Part shown: positions 1 to 6,234 of the stretch, piece by piece | How the letters are laid out: each line of letters starts with the position of its first letter | Position numbering within the stretch: position 1 is the stretch's first letter | Assembly (NCBI GenBank): GCA_016293225.1 | Contig: JAEDEQ010000030.1 | Coordinates: forward strand, 1 to 20,751 | Source: Clostridiaceae bacterium | GTDB taxonomy: Bacteria; Bacillota; Clostridia; Oscillospirales; Acutalibacteraceae | Length of the DNA: 20,751 nt | Direction: 5' to 3' | The notes under the pieces: generated by a model | What the model was told of the DNA's origin: nothing | Seen by the model: only the letters and a program-made list of their open reading frames with translations | The model's database searches: none | Made by a program: the position numbers and the translations under genes

Positions 1-56
1 CAATTTCACTGCTTTCTATATGGTTTTTTCAGCAATTAAATTATACTATGAAAGCA

Positions 57-96
57 CCAACCGGGCAACCTTTTTCGGGTCGCCCGGTTGGTTTTT
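57..96 (+). terminator. Intrinsic terminator at left edge
   Basis: A 14-nt arm at 57-70 pairs with 78-91 with a single A-C mismatch (GC-rich core CCGGGC/GCCCGG), and the hairpin is followed by five T at 92-96. The T run is on the plus strand, so it would end a plus-strand transcript whose gene lies to the left of the window. Confidence 0.8.
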
Positions 97-107
97 CTCT
101 TCTTAGT

Positions 108-137
108 GGGGTTGCCTTAGTGCGACAGCCCCTTTTT
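108..137 (+). terminator. Second weak hairpin terminator
   Basis: GGGGTTG at 108-114 pairs with CAGCCCC at 126-132 (7 bp, one G-T), followed by TTTTT at 133-137. It lies just behind the stronger hairpin at 57-96 and may back it up. Confidence 0.5.
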
Positions 138-527
138 CATTATTTATAAAAGTAGGGGTCCTAGGTTTTTACGCGTTTTTTTAGACTAAGAATAATCTAT
201 ACTTACCACAAAAAATTTGGTAAATCAAAATCTGACCCTTTTGTATCTTACGGACTTCTCCACTCACCTTTGACACATCTAATGTAACGCATAAGGAATA
301 CATCAGCTCATACACCTGCTGAGTGGGTGGCAATAAGCAATAATGTTTGCTTATTTGTATTTGCCACTAGCTTCAGGTGACTATAAAAATGTTTCTAATG
401 ACTTAAATCCCTCCCCATTCTTTATTTGAACTTAAAGTTTATGTACATATCCTTTTAATTTCATATATATTATATACTCAAAGTACATAGTTTGTCAATA
501 GTTAGTTAAAGAAAAATTCATATTTAT
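138..527. other. AT-rich non-coding stretch downstream of the recombinase fragment
   Basis: No convincing reading frame on either strand. The only clear structure is the nested stem-loop at 303-379, listed separately. The rest is AT-rich and contains the 3' flank of the minus-strand gene that ends at 528. Confidence 0.5.
303..379. repeat. Nested stem-loop, possible structured RNA or element end
   Basis: Three nested complementary pairs are visible: CACCTG 313-318 with CAGGTG 374-379; GTGGCA 327-332 with TGCCAC 362-367; and AATAAGCAA 332-340 with TTGCTTATT 347-355. A competing pair, TCAGC 303-307 with GCTGA 318-322, would exclude the outer helix. No T run follows on either strand, so it is not a simple terminator. 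Function unknown; a non-coding RNA, a transposon end or a recombination-site structure are all possible. Confidence 0.5.
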
Positions 528-1115
528 TTATTTATTTTCCAAAAGACCCACATACTTATACACTGTGGTTCTGCTCAGACCGCAAACCCTTGCAAACTCT
601 GAAAGGTTCAGACTGCCTGACTTGAAAGACGGATAATGCCTGTAAAAAATCTGCGGTATCTGCTCAGCTGTTGTCTGAGGGCGACCGAGTTTTACACCCT
701 TTGCCCTTGCGTTTGCCACTCCAGAACGCACGCGTTCTCTTATAATTCTGAGTTCAAGCTCTGCAAACCATTTTTTAATAGCAGGATAGCGACGACCCTT
801 TGAGTGGCACTTACTTATATCTATTCTACTTTCAAGTTCACTAAGAACCTTTTCTCTTGTTTCTTTTTGTTCGTATTTTCCGATGTACCATTTCATATAC
901 TCATAGGTTAAACCATTGTAATGCTCTTGGGTTGAATTTACTTCTATATCATCACGGATTACAATTTCGTATGTTGGAAAACTTGTTGTATAACTGATAA
1001 GCATTTTAAATTCAGGATTTCTTGGGTTCTTTGATTTTTCAGCAAACCATTTATAAAGAATGATTTCATGATTTTCGTGGTCGAATCTTGCAGGGTTCTT
1101 TCTTACTTTTGCCAT
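528..1115 (-). pseudogene. Chimeric protein with C-terminal serine-recombinase fragment
   Basis: 195 aa. Residues 118-193 match the C-terminal part of Pin/resolvase-type serine recombinases: the helix E region (AELELRIIRERV), the linker ending VKLGRP (141-146), and a helix-turn-helix at about 169-191. The catalytic N-terminal domain with its serine is absent. Residues 1-117 are a different, unrecognised sequence containing GLTYEYMKWYI and YPAIKKWF. The latter resembles FPEIRSWF in the short ORF just upstream (1140-1277), so the N-terminal half probably comes from that family. The junction lies at a KWFAE stretch that also occurs near residue 22. The start has a GGAAGG ribosome site. It cannot catalyse recombination by itself; it could be a broken gene or a DNA-binding protein. 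Its place left of a tRNA fragment fits mobile-element debris. Confidence 0.6.
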
Positions 1116-1139
1116 TATAAATTACCTTCCTTTCTCTGA

Positions 1140-1277
1140 TTAAGCGGCTCTTGTGCCAAGCTCTTTTACTTCGGGGTACTCTTCAAGGAACCAACTTCTG
1201 ATTTCAGGGAACGATTCAGAAACAAATTCATTGTTTTCATTAGCCTTAAGTCCTCTTTTGATGAGAAGTTCATTCAT
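1140..1277 (-). pseudogene. Short ORF, probable 3' remnant of an accessory gene
   Basis: 45 codons from ATG (1275-1277) to TAA (1140-1142). The frame is open upstream to a TAA at 1329-1331, adding 17 codons without a good start. The C-terminus contains FPEIRSWFLEEYPEVKEL, similar to YPAIKKWFAEL in the downstream chimeric gene. It ends 24 nt before that gene's ATG, so both were probably co-transcribed. Further upstream another short open stretch ends near 1346 in a different frame (reading PKVEEKQQV), which suggests decayed coding DNA. No function recognised. Confidence 0.4.
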
Positions 1278-1494
1278 CTTTTCACCGTTTTTGTCATGCT
1301 TGCTATAATGCTTCAAAAAAGTTGTTAATTAGTTGCTTCAGACCTGTTGCTTTTCTTCTACTTTTGGATTATACTGTAATTGGTTTATTTGTTCGACTTT
1401 TATGGGTCAACAACTTGCTCGAAAAACCGAAATAATGATTATTAAAAGCAAGAAAAATGCTATGAAAATTGTACCTTAACGCCGTCAGGCGGGC

Positions 1495-1539
1495 TTGACA
1501 TGCAAGGGGTCGGTGGTTCAAGTCCACTTGTCCTCACCA
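1495..1539 (+). tRNA. 3' half of a tRNA gene (probably tRNA-Val GAC), att-site remnant
   Basis: Reading 5' to 3': anticodon loop TTGACAT (1495-1501, anticodon GAC), 3' anticodon stem GCAAG (1502-1506), variable loop GGGTC, T stem GGTGG (1512-1516), T loop TTCAAGT (1517-1523), T stem CCACT, 3' acceptor strand TGTCCTC (1529-1535), discriminator A and CCA (1537-1539). The expected 5' half (GAGGACA acceptor strand, D arm, CTTGC stem) is absent: the bases before 1495 do not pair with the anticodon stem. The GAC loop resembles bacterial tRNA-Val(GAC). The break in the anticodon loop is typical of integrase crossover into a tRNA gene, which leaves a 3' duplicate. The intact gene should lie at the other end of the element. 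Confidence 0.7.
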
Positions 1540-1550
1540 GTTAAAACGCT

Positions 1551-1589
1551 CCCGAAGCCTTTATTTACAAGGGTTTCGGGGATTTTTTT
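1551..1589 (+). terminator. Intrinsic terminator of the interrupted tRNA gene
   Basis: CCCGAAGCCTTT (1551-1562) pairs with AAGGGTTTCGGG (1569-1580) with two G-T wobbles, followed by seven T at 1583-1589. It begins 11 nt after the tRNA CCA, as expected for a tRNA terminator belonging to the original chromosome side of the junction. Confidence 0.85.
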
Positions 1590-1640
1590 ATTTTTATTCT
1601 GCCGCTGTCTGACAGACAAAAGTTGGGCGTTGGCGTGAAA

Positions 1641-1662
1641 ATAAGCCCGCCGGAGAGGGCTT
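1641..1662 (-). terminator. Probable hicAB terminator
   Basis: AAGCCC (1643-1648) and GGGCTT (1657-1662) form a 6-bp stem about 35 nt after the hicB stop; on the minus strand it is followed by ATTTTC. The stem and T run are short, so strength is uncertain. The motif GGCGTGAAA occurs on both sides of it, at 1632-1640 and 1677-1685. Confidence 0.5.
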
Positions 1663-1694
1663 CCTCATCGCGGTGGGCGTGAAATCGTAAGGAT

Positions 1695-2084
1695 TCAGTT
1701 GATATGAAGTTCGCGCTTTAAAGCTGCCTGCAAAACGGCAGAAAAATTGATGTTGGCTTTTTCGGCTTCATAGCAAAGCCAGCTCGGAAGAGTGCAGTTT
1801 TTCTTAACAGTCCGCATTTCATTTTTGCGGCGGTAGTCGGAAAAATCGACATCGACAAAGGTAATGAATTCGCCGGGTTCTGTTTTTACATTTTCAACAT
1901 TGCTCGGAGACGGGAGCGGCTTGTTATCATCTTCCCAGGTAATACCCATTAAACCGATAGCGTCCCGTGCCATTTCAATGGCTTCGGTAATATCATTTCC
2001 CTCGGTATTGATATTGAAGTCGGGAATATACACAACAAAGCCGGGTTCATCAGGTATCAGTACAATCGGATATGAATTTTTCAT
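1695..2084 (-). CDS. hicB: HicB-type antitoxin
   Basis: 129 aa. The N-terminal part (about 1-80) has the HicB fold signature: a beta-strand start, FVVYIPDFN, then a helix with AIEMARDAIGLMG and an acidic loop. The C-terminus (about 90-129, RTVKKNCTLPSWLCYEA) looks like a small DNA-binding domain of ribbon-helix-helix type. In this family the antitoxin neutralises the HicA mRNA interferase and represses its own promoter. The start has a strong AGGAGG site 8 nt upstream. It follows hicA (2133-2306) by 48 nt on the same strand, in the toxin-then-antitoxin order usual for hicAB. The inverted repeat in the promoter (2332-2350) is the likely operator. The module sits immediately to the right of the tRNA-fragment junction. 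Confidence 0.88.
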   Translation of the reverse strand: MKNSYPIVLIPDEPGFVVYIPDFNINTEGNDITEAIEMARDAIGLMGITWEDDNKPLPSPSNVENVKTEPGEFITFVDVDFSDYRRKNEMRTVKKNCTLPSWLCYEAEKANINFSAVLQAALKRELHIN

Positions 2085-2132
2085 AGATTTGTCCTCCTAA
2101 GTGTATTTTAAAAAGCAAGCGGAGATTATTGC

Positions 2133-2306
2133 TTATTTCAGCCCTCTCCTCTTTATTATTGACTTTGCAAGGTTTTCTTTAATCTCTTGATGTCTTGGTA
2201 TTGATTCGTTATTTGTTCCGTCGGTATAGATATCATGTCCGCCCCCGTTGCGTTTTAAATACCAACCGTTTTTTACAAGCAGTTTTATTAAATCCGTTCT
2301 TTTCAT
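2133..2306 (-). CDS. hicA: HicA-type mRNA interferase toxin
   Basis: 57 aa, a short gene easily missed. It has the HicA hallmarks: NGWYLKRNGGGHDIY with the catalytic-type His24 after a glycine run, and SIPRHQEIKENLAKSIIKR near the C-terminus. HicA toxins are small dsRBD-like ribonucleases that cleave mRNA on ribosomes, stopping translation until HicB binds. Two adjacent ATG codons exist (2307-2309 and 2304-2306). The second is 7 nt from AGGAGG and gives the usual MKRTDLIKLL start, so it is preferred. The gene is full length and all key residues seen in the family are present, so it looks active. It is driven by the consensus promoter at 2329-2357. Confidence 0.9.
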   Translation of the reverse strand: MKRTDLIKLLVKNGWYLKRNGGGHDIYTDGTNNESIPRHQEIKENLAKSIIKRRGLK

Positions 2307-2328
2307 CATCTGTCCTCCTTACATTTAC

Positions 2329-2357
2329 ATTATACGCCCTTTATGCGTATGTGTCAA
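2329..2357 (-). promoter_or_regulatory. hicAB promoter with overlapping operator
   Basis: On the minus strand TTGACA (2357-2352), a 17-bp spacer, then TATAAT (2334-2329): a perfect sigma-A consensus. An inverted repeat, GCGTAT/ATACGC (2345-2350 and 2332-2337, 7-bp spacer), covers the spacer and part of the -10, as expected for HicB autorepression. Confidence 0.85.
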
Positions 2358-2560
2358 GTGTTTATAAGTTTATTTTTTTGATAGGAAGTAATAAAAATGG
2401 CAACTTATCTCACTTATCCGTTCAAATAGGGATAGAAACACAAAAAATCGGCTGTCGTACTATGGCGGTCTTTATTAAGAAAAAAACAGCCGGGTAACTC
2501 GAAAGGGTTTGCCCGGTTGCCGCTTTTTAAAGTACAATGCTTCCTTTGAAAAATCTTATA
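2358..2560. other. Intergenic stretch between hicAB and the hydrolase
   Basis: No supported gene. A hairpin lies at about 2490-2520 (CCGGGTAAC against GTTTGCCCGG, one mismatch and one bulge), followed by CCGCTTTTT to 2528. It is a possible terminator or insulating hairpin and resembles in sequence the CCGGGCAACC hairpin at 57-91. No plus-strand gene ends just before it. Confidence 0.4.
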
Positions 2561-2589
2561 TTGACAGTTTTTTTGGTGTATGTTAATAT
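2561..2589 (+). promoter_or_regulatory. Sigma-A promoter of the alpha/beta hydrolase
   Basis: TTGACA at 2561-2566, a 17-bp spacer and TAATAT at 2584-2589. The upstream in-frame ATG at 2580 lies inside this promoter, so it cannot be the translation start. Confidence 0.75.
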
Positions 2590-2636
2590 TGTGTCAACAA
2601 AACATTGCGCAAAACTTTAATGAGGAGTTGTTGTCA

Positions 2637-3668
2637 ATGAACAGAATTCTTGCGTTTATACTCAGCTTGGTATCAATTTTAGGAATTGGAAGTTATAACA
2701 TCAAAAGCGAGATGATTAACCCGGAGCTCAGAGCAGTCGGTTCGGCAGTTAGGCTGATTTGGCCGAGCTTTAACGAAAAGAAATTCGTTTTTTGCAACAG
2801 CGCTCTTGATAAAATCGGCAAGGTATTATTCAAAACAAAAAATGCACAGTGCCGGGAAATATATCTTCCCCGTAACGACGGCACACAAATGCGTATGTGT
2901 CTGTATATCCCGAATGAGCAAAAGGAAAATGTTCCCGGAGTGCTTTGGATTCACGGAGGCGGTTACGCTATCGGCATTCCCGAACAGGACAGCTCATACA
3001 TTGACGATTTGATTGAAAAATCGGGCTGCATTGTCGTTTCTCCCGATTACACCAGGTCAACCGACGCGCCCTATCCTGCCGCCCTTAACGACTGCTATGA
3101 CTCACTCGAATGGCTTTGCGAGCATGCGGCGGAATACGGTATCCGCGACGATCAGATCTTCATCGGCGGCGACAGCGCCGGCGGTGGTCTTGCGGCAGCG
3201 GTAACGCTTCTTGCAAGGGACAAGGGTGAATTTTCAATCGCTTATCAGATGCTGGTTTACCCGATGTTAGATGACAGAATGATTACGGATTCATCACAAA
3301 ACAATGACGCTCCTGTTTGGAACAGCAAATCAAATGAAGAAGCGTGGAAGCTTTATCTTGGCAGTCTTTACGGTACGGATAATGTTCCGAAATATGCCGC
3401 CCCGGCAAGGGAAACGGACTATTCAGATCTTCCGCCGACAATAACGTTTGTCGGAACTATCGACCCATTCTATGACGAAACGCTTCAGTATGCCGAAAAC
3501 TTAAAAAATGCAGGCGTTGAAACTTGCGTGCAGGTCTATGAGGGCTGTTTCCACGGCTTTGATTTGTTTTCTTATACTTCGGTTGCACGCAAGTCAAGAG
3601 AGTTTCTGTTAGAAGGCTTTTCAAATGCGGTCAAGACCTGCTTTAAAGCTCAGCCCGTAACACATTAA
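2637..3668 (+). CDS. HSL-type alpha/beta hydrolase (esterase/lipase), N-terminally anchored
   Basis: 343 aa from ATG 2637, chosen over the in-frame ATG at 2580 because the promoter covers the latter and GAGGAG lies 9 nt before 2637. Residues 1-18 are hydrophobic (NRILAFILSLVSILGIG), a signal or anchor segment, so the enzyme probably acts outside the membrane. The hormone-sensitive-lipase family motifs are complete: oxyanion loop HGGG from His106, nucleophile elbow GDSAGG with Ser180, acid Asp276 in DPFYDE and base His306 in HGFDLF. Such enzymes hydrolyse short-chain acyl esters; the substrate here cannot be told. It stands alone behind its own promoter. A second family member lies at 6905-7939 on the other strand, with low overall similarity. 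Confidence 0.88.
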   Translation: MNRILAFILSLVSILGIGSYNIKSEMINPELRAVGSAVRLIWPSFNEKKFVFCNSALDKIGKVLFKTKNAQCREIYLPRNDGTQMRMCLYIPNEQKENVPGVLWIHGGGYAIGIPEQDSSYIDDLIEKSGCIVVSPDYTRSTDAPYPAALNDCYDSLEWLCEHAAEYGIRDDQIFIGGDSAGGGLAAAVTLLARDKGEFSIAYQMLVYPMLDDRMITDSSQNNDAPVWNSKSNEEAWKLYLGSLYGTDNVPKYAAPARETDYSDLPPTITFVGTIDPFYDETLQYAENLKNAGVETCVQVYEGCFHGFDLFSYTSVARKSREFLLEGFSNAVKTCFKAQPVTH

Positions 3669-3783
3669 AATAAATCGCGGAAAAATACGACCAAGGGTTA
3701 TTAAGGGTTATTAAAGAGAACTACCGCTCAACTATCGGAACGGACGAGCTGACGGATATGCGTTCTTTAATTAATACAACCGG

Positions 3784-3821
3784 AAACGCCGCACCGTTTG
3801 CAAAAAACAGGTGCGGCGTTT
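3784..3821. terminator. Perfect 12-bp hairpin between convergent genes
   Basis: AAACGCCGCACC (3784-3795) and GGTGCGGCGTTT (3810-3821) are exact complements with a 14-nt loop. Each strand ends in only TTT, so it is a weak-U bidirectional terminator at best, placed between the hydrolase and the holin gene, which converge here. Confidence 0.55.
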
Positions 3822-3838
3822 CATGCCGAAGCAAGGCG

Positions 3839-4090
3839 TCAGCCTTTCGGTTCCTTATATTCCAGAGCCTCCTTGCTGTCGCAAACGCCCTTTGTTGTCG
3901 GGTCAACGAGAACGCCGAATGCCGTCAGTGCGGAAACGGCTGCCGAGCCGGCATTCACTGCCGCGTCTTCGGAAAAACGCGGAACAATTCCGAAAAGTCC
4001 CAGCACCGAATATACAAAAGCCATCAGCGCCGGAACAAATGTCAGCCAGAACATAGGATTCCTGAGCCGGACTTTCCAGTTTATCTTCAT
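3839..4090 (-). CDS. phi-LC3-family phage holin
   Basis: 83 aa. It begins MKINWKVRLRNPMFW, has two hydrophobic stretches (about 14-35 and 45-60) and ends with GVLVDPTTKGVCDSKEAL, the motif shared by phi-LC3-type holins (small membrane proteins that release phage endolysin or act in peptidoglycan-hydrolase export). GGAGGGAAAGGG precedes the start. No endolysin, tail or other phage gene is next to it, so it is either an orphan left from a prophage or a domesticated holin-like gene. Confidence 0.85.
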   Translation of the reverse strand: MKINWKVRLRNPMFWLTFVPALMAFVYSVLGLFGIVPRFSEDAAVNAGSAAVSALTAFGVLVDPTTKGVCDSKEALEYKEPKG

Positions 4091-4176
4091 CCCTTTCCCT
4101 CCGTTTCTTTGCAGCTGCCTGCGTATATGCAGGCCGTTTCATTTTATGCCGGGAAAAAACGAACCGTTACGCAATA

Positions 4177-4218
4177 GAAAACCGCACGCTTGCTTTTCAC
4201 GGCAAACATGCGGTTTTT
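4177..4218 (-). terminator. Terminator of the SGNH esterase gene
   Basis: AAAACCGCA (4178-4186) pairs with TGCGGTTTT (4209-4217), with an inner TTGC/GCAA pair in the loop. On the minus strand the hairpin ends GCGGTTTTC, shortly after the esterase stop at 4232. Confidence 0.65.
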
Positions 4219-4231
4219 GTGCGGATTGATA

Positions 4232-5470
4232 TTACTGAAGCGGCAGAGCGCGCAGCCCGCTTACAAGCGTCTGTGCCGCAAGGGCGTTAGACTGCTTGTT
4301 CGGGTGTCCGTCAATGGCGCTGCCATAGGTCCCCATGTCAAAGGAAAGCGTGGAGCAACTGACGAAGCTGTCGCCGGTTTCGGCTTTGTATTCCCCGACC
4401 GCACGCTCAACAGAGGGATAAAGCGAATTGTTCATGTCGCCGAGAACGCAGAGAATGTAAGCTTTGCTGTTGCGCTGCCTGACAAGGTAAAGAAGCCGCT
4501 TATATTCATTTTCAAAAGCTTCAATGCTTCCCTGCGTGCTGCAGTATGAAGCGTCGTTTGTGCCGAGGTTAATAACAACAACATTCGGCGCAAAGCCCGT
4601 AAAGTCCCAGTCCGGCGCGTCGGTTGAATTTGAAAGGGTAGAATCATAGTGCTTGAAGATAACATAGTCGTTGGCCGCTCCGTTTGAGGAAAAGCCGGTA
4701 AAAACTCCGTAGCCGGAAAAGGCGACCGCATAGCAATCGGCGGCAAGCTCCTTTGCGGCAAGAAAAGCGTAGGTTTCGGAAAAATTCTCCGTCCTTGTTG
4801 AAAAGGCGGCGTTCGGGTTTTCCTCGTCAAGGCCGTAGCCGGCAGTTATTGAGTCACCGATAAATTCAATTTTCATCTGTCTTTGCGGCGCGGGGCAGAT
4901 ATCGCCCTTGGAATTTGCGGTTATCGAGCTTACGCCCACGGTGGAATACATCGACTCGGAGGCCTTGAGCAGCTGAACCTCCGCGTCTCCGCTTATTGCG
5001 GACAGGTCAACGGTGACGCTTTCGCTTTCGCCCTCAAGAACAACATCGGCCGCGGTTTCGCCGTTGACAAGGACAAGCACGCGCGGTCTGTGGTTATACG
5101 GCACTGAGGACGAGTTTCTGACAAGGCACTCGATTGTTGCGCTTTCCCCGTCGCAAAGGAAGGAAAAGCCGCTGCCGGACATTGAAAACCAGAGCGTTCC
5201 GTTTTCAAGATATGTTCTTCCGATATATTTTACAAAGTTTGAGTCAGGCATAAAGGACATTATACGGTTTTGAGCATCCTCGGGAAAGCGGGGATTGCCG
5301 GCGTAAAGCTTTGTGGTTGAGGACGACTGATTATCATTGCCGAAAAGGTTGCCGAAGCTGCGGCTGTCTTCAAAACGTTCGGCGTCAAAGTTGATAACGA
5401 TGAAAACAAAACAGACCAGAATGACAAAGAACAGTACGACCGCAATAATACGCAGCGCATTTTTGTTCAT
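4232..5470 (-). CDS. Membrane-anchored SGNH esterase, CE2-like (acetyl-xylan esterase type)
   Basis: 412 aa. An N-terminal membrane helix (about 7-28, IIAVVLFFVILVCFVFIVI) precedes a low-complexity Ser/Asn linker (about 48-54), so the enzyme is probably anchored with its body outside. Residues of about 75-190 form a beta-rich domain; the SGNH hydrolase domain follows. Catalytic blocks: IEFIGDSITAGYG with nucleophile Ser207, NLGTND with Asn305, and DGHPN with Asp387 and His389. The order beta-sandwich then SGNH, and the GDSIT/NLGTND/DGHP motifs, match carbohydrate esterase family 2, which removes acetyl groups from plant polysaccharides. Start: AGGAGG 7 nt upstream. A possible weak promoter (TATAAT at 5564-5559) lies at the end of the upstream gene. 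Two palindromes sit in the leader at 5495-5508 and 5517-5530. Confidence 0.8.
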   Translation of the reverse strand: MNKNALRIIAVVLFFVILVCFVFIVINFDAERFEDSRSFGNLFGNDNQSSSTTKLYAGNPRFPEDAQNRIMSFMPDSNFVKYIGRTYLENGTLWFSMSGSGFSFLCDGESATIECLVRNSSSVPYNHRPRVLVLVNGETAADVVLEGESESVTVDLSAISGDAEVQLLKASESMYSTVGVSSITANSKGDICPAPQRQMKIEFIGDSITAGYGLDEENPNAAFSTRTENFSETYAFLAAKELAADCYAVAFSGYGVFTGFSSNGAANDYVIFKHYDSTLSNSTDAPDWDFTGFAPNVVVINLGTNDASYCSTQGSIEAFENEYKRLLYLVRQRNSKAYILCVLGDMNNSLYPSVERAVGEYKAETGDSFVSCSTLSFDMGTYGSAIDGHPNKQSNALAAQTLVSGLRALPLQ

Positions 5471-5494
5471 TGCTTCACCTCCTGCTCCGGTTGC

Positions 5495-5530
5495 CTGCCG
5501 TGCGGCAGAAAATTAAGCCGTTTAAACGGC
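5495..5530. repeat. Two palindromes in the leader of the esterase gene
   Basis: CTGCCG-TG-CGGCAG (5495-5508) and the perfect 14-nt palindrome GCCGTTTAAACGGC (5517-5530) lie between the YqeG stop and the esterase start. They could be regulator sites or small hairpins in the leader RNA; nothing links them to a known regulator. Confidence 0.45.
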
Positions 5531-5559
5531 GTCGGAACAATATGCAGTATAATATCATA

Positions 5560-6084
5560 TTATAGTTCTGAGGTCAAGCCGCTGTCTGCGCCGGGGTGCT
5601 TTTTGAAGTATGAGCGGAGTATAGCCTTTTCAAATCTGCGCCGAAGCTGCGGCTTGCTGCCGCTTTTTTCAATGTAGCGCAAAAGGATGCTTCTTATGCC
5701 GCAGCGGTTTGCACCCAGAATGTCTGTAAAAAGCTGATCGCCGACAAAAACCGCCTCCTCCTTTTCAACTGCGAGCATTTCAAGCGCTCTGAGATAGCCT
5801 TTCCTGAACGGTTTATACGCTTTGCAGATGTACGGCGAGTCAATGTTTCTGAGAAAGCGCCTGACCCTTTCTTCGTTGTTGTTTGAAAGGATCATTGTTT
5901 TAAGACCGAGCTTATGAAGCGCCGAAAACAGCCGCTCTGTTTCCTTTGTTGAGTCCTCATCCTGAAAAACGAGGGTGTTGTCAATATCAAAAATTACGGC
6001 CTTTATGCCTGAATCGTAAAGCTTTTTGAATTCGATGTCAAAAACGCTTTTAACATATTCGCAAGGATAGAATTTTTCAATCAT
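5560..6084 (-). CDS. yqeG: YqeG-family HAD-IIIA phosphatase
   Basis: 174 aa, full length for the family. HAD motif I is FDIDNTLV (about 32-39), motif II is SNN in MILSNNNEE, the motif III lysine is in YKPFRKG, and motif IV is VGDQLFTDILGAN. The YqeG family is related to yeast Gep4, a phosphatidylglycerophosphate phosphatase, so a role in phosphatidylglycerol synthesis is plausible, but this is inferred from the family. Start: GGAG 6 nt upstream of ATG 6084. Its own strong promoter lies at 6123-6151. In many Firmicutes yqeG is near aroE or ribosome-assembly genes; here it is read away from the aromatic operon. Confidence 0.85.
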   Translation of the reverse strand: MIEKFYPCEYVKSVFDIEFKKLYDSGIKAVIFDIDNTLVFQDEDSTKETERLFSALHKLGLKTMILSNNNEERVRRFLRNIDSPYICKAYKPFRKGYLRALEMLAVEKEEAVFVGDQLFTDILGANRCGIRSILLRYIEKSGSKPQLRRRFEKAILRSYFKKHPGADSGLTSEL

Positions 6085-6122
6085 GGCAGACTCCGAATTT
6101 AAATTACAGATTGCTTTCTGAT

Positions 6123-6151
6123 ATTTTAGCTTTTCTCTGCCCTTTTGTCAA
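6123..6151 (-). promoter_or_regulatory. Sigma-A promoter of yqeG
   Basis: On the minus strand TTGACA (6151-6146), 17-bp spacer, TAAAAT (6128-6123). A short inverted repeat, CAAACG/CGTTTG (6149-6154 and 6162-6167), overlaps the -35. Confidence 0.75.
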
Positions 6152-6234
6152 ACGCTCTCACCGTTTGGAAACCTATGAATAAAATGTTAGTGATTAGGGT
6201 GACGCATATAAGCCTGACCGAAGGGGGTGAAAGA

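Noticed and set aside
1441..1539. Intact tRNA gene interrupted by a group I intron in the anticodon loop
   Set aside because: No tRNA 5' half (GAGGACA, D arm) is found anywhere upstream in the window.
2195..2497. 100-aa plus-strand ORF
   Set aside because: It lies antisense to hicA and its promoter; the minus-strand HicA motifs are unambiguous.
2580..2636. 19-residue N-terminal extension of the first hydrolase
   Set aside because: The ATG at 2580 falls within the promoter (-10 at 2584-2589), and GAGGAG fits the ATG at 2637.
6145..6234. 30-residue extension of the DUF305 protein
   Set aside because: No ribosome site and it covers the yqeG promoter; AAGGGGGTG points to 6235.
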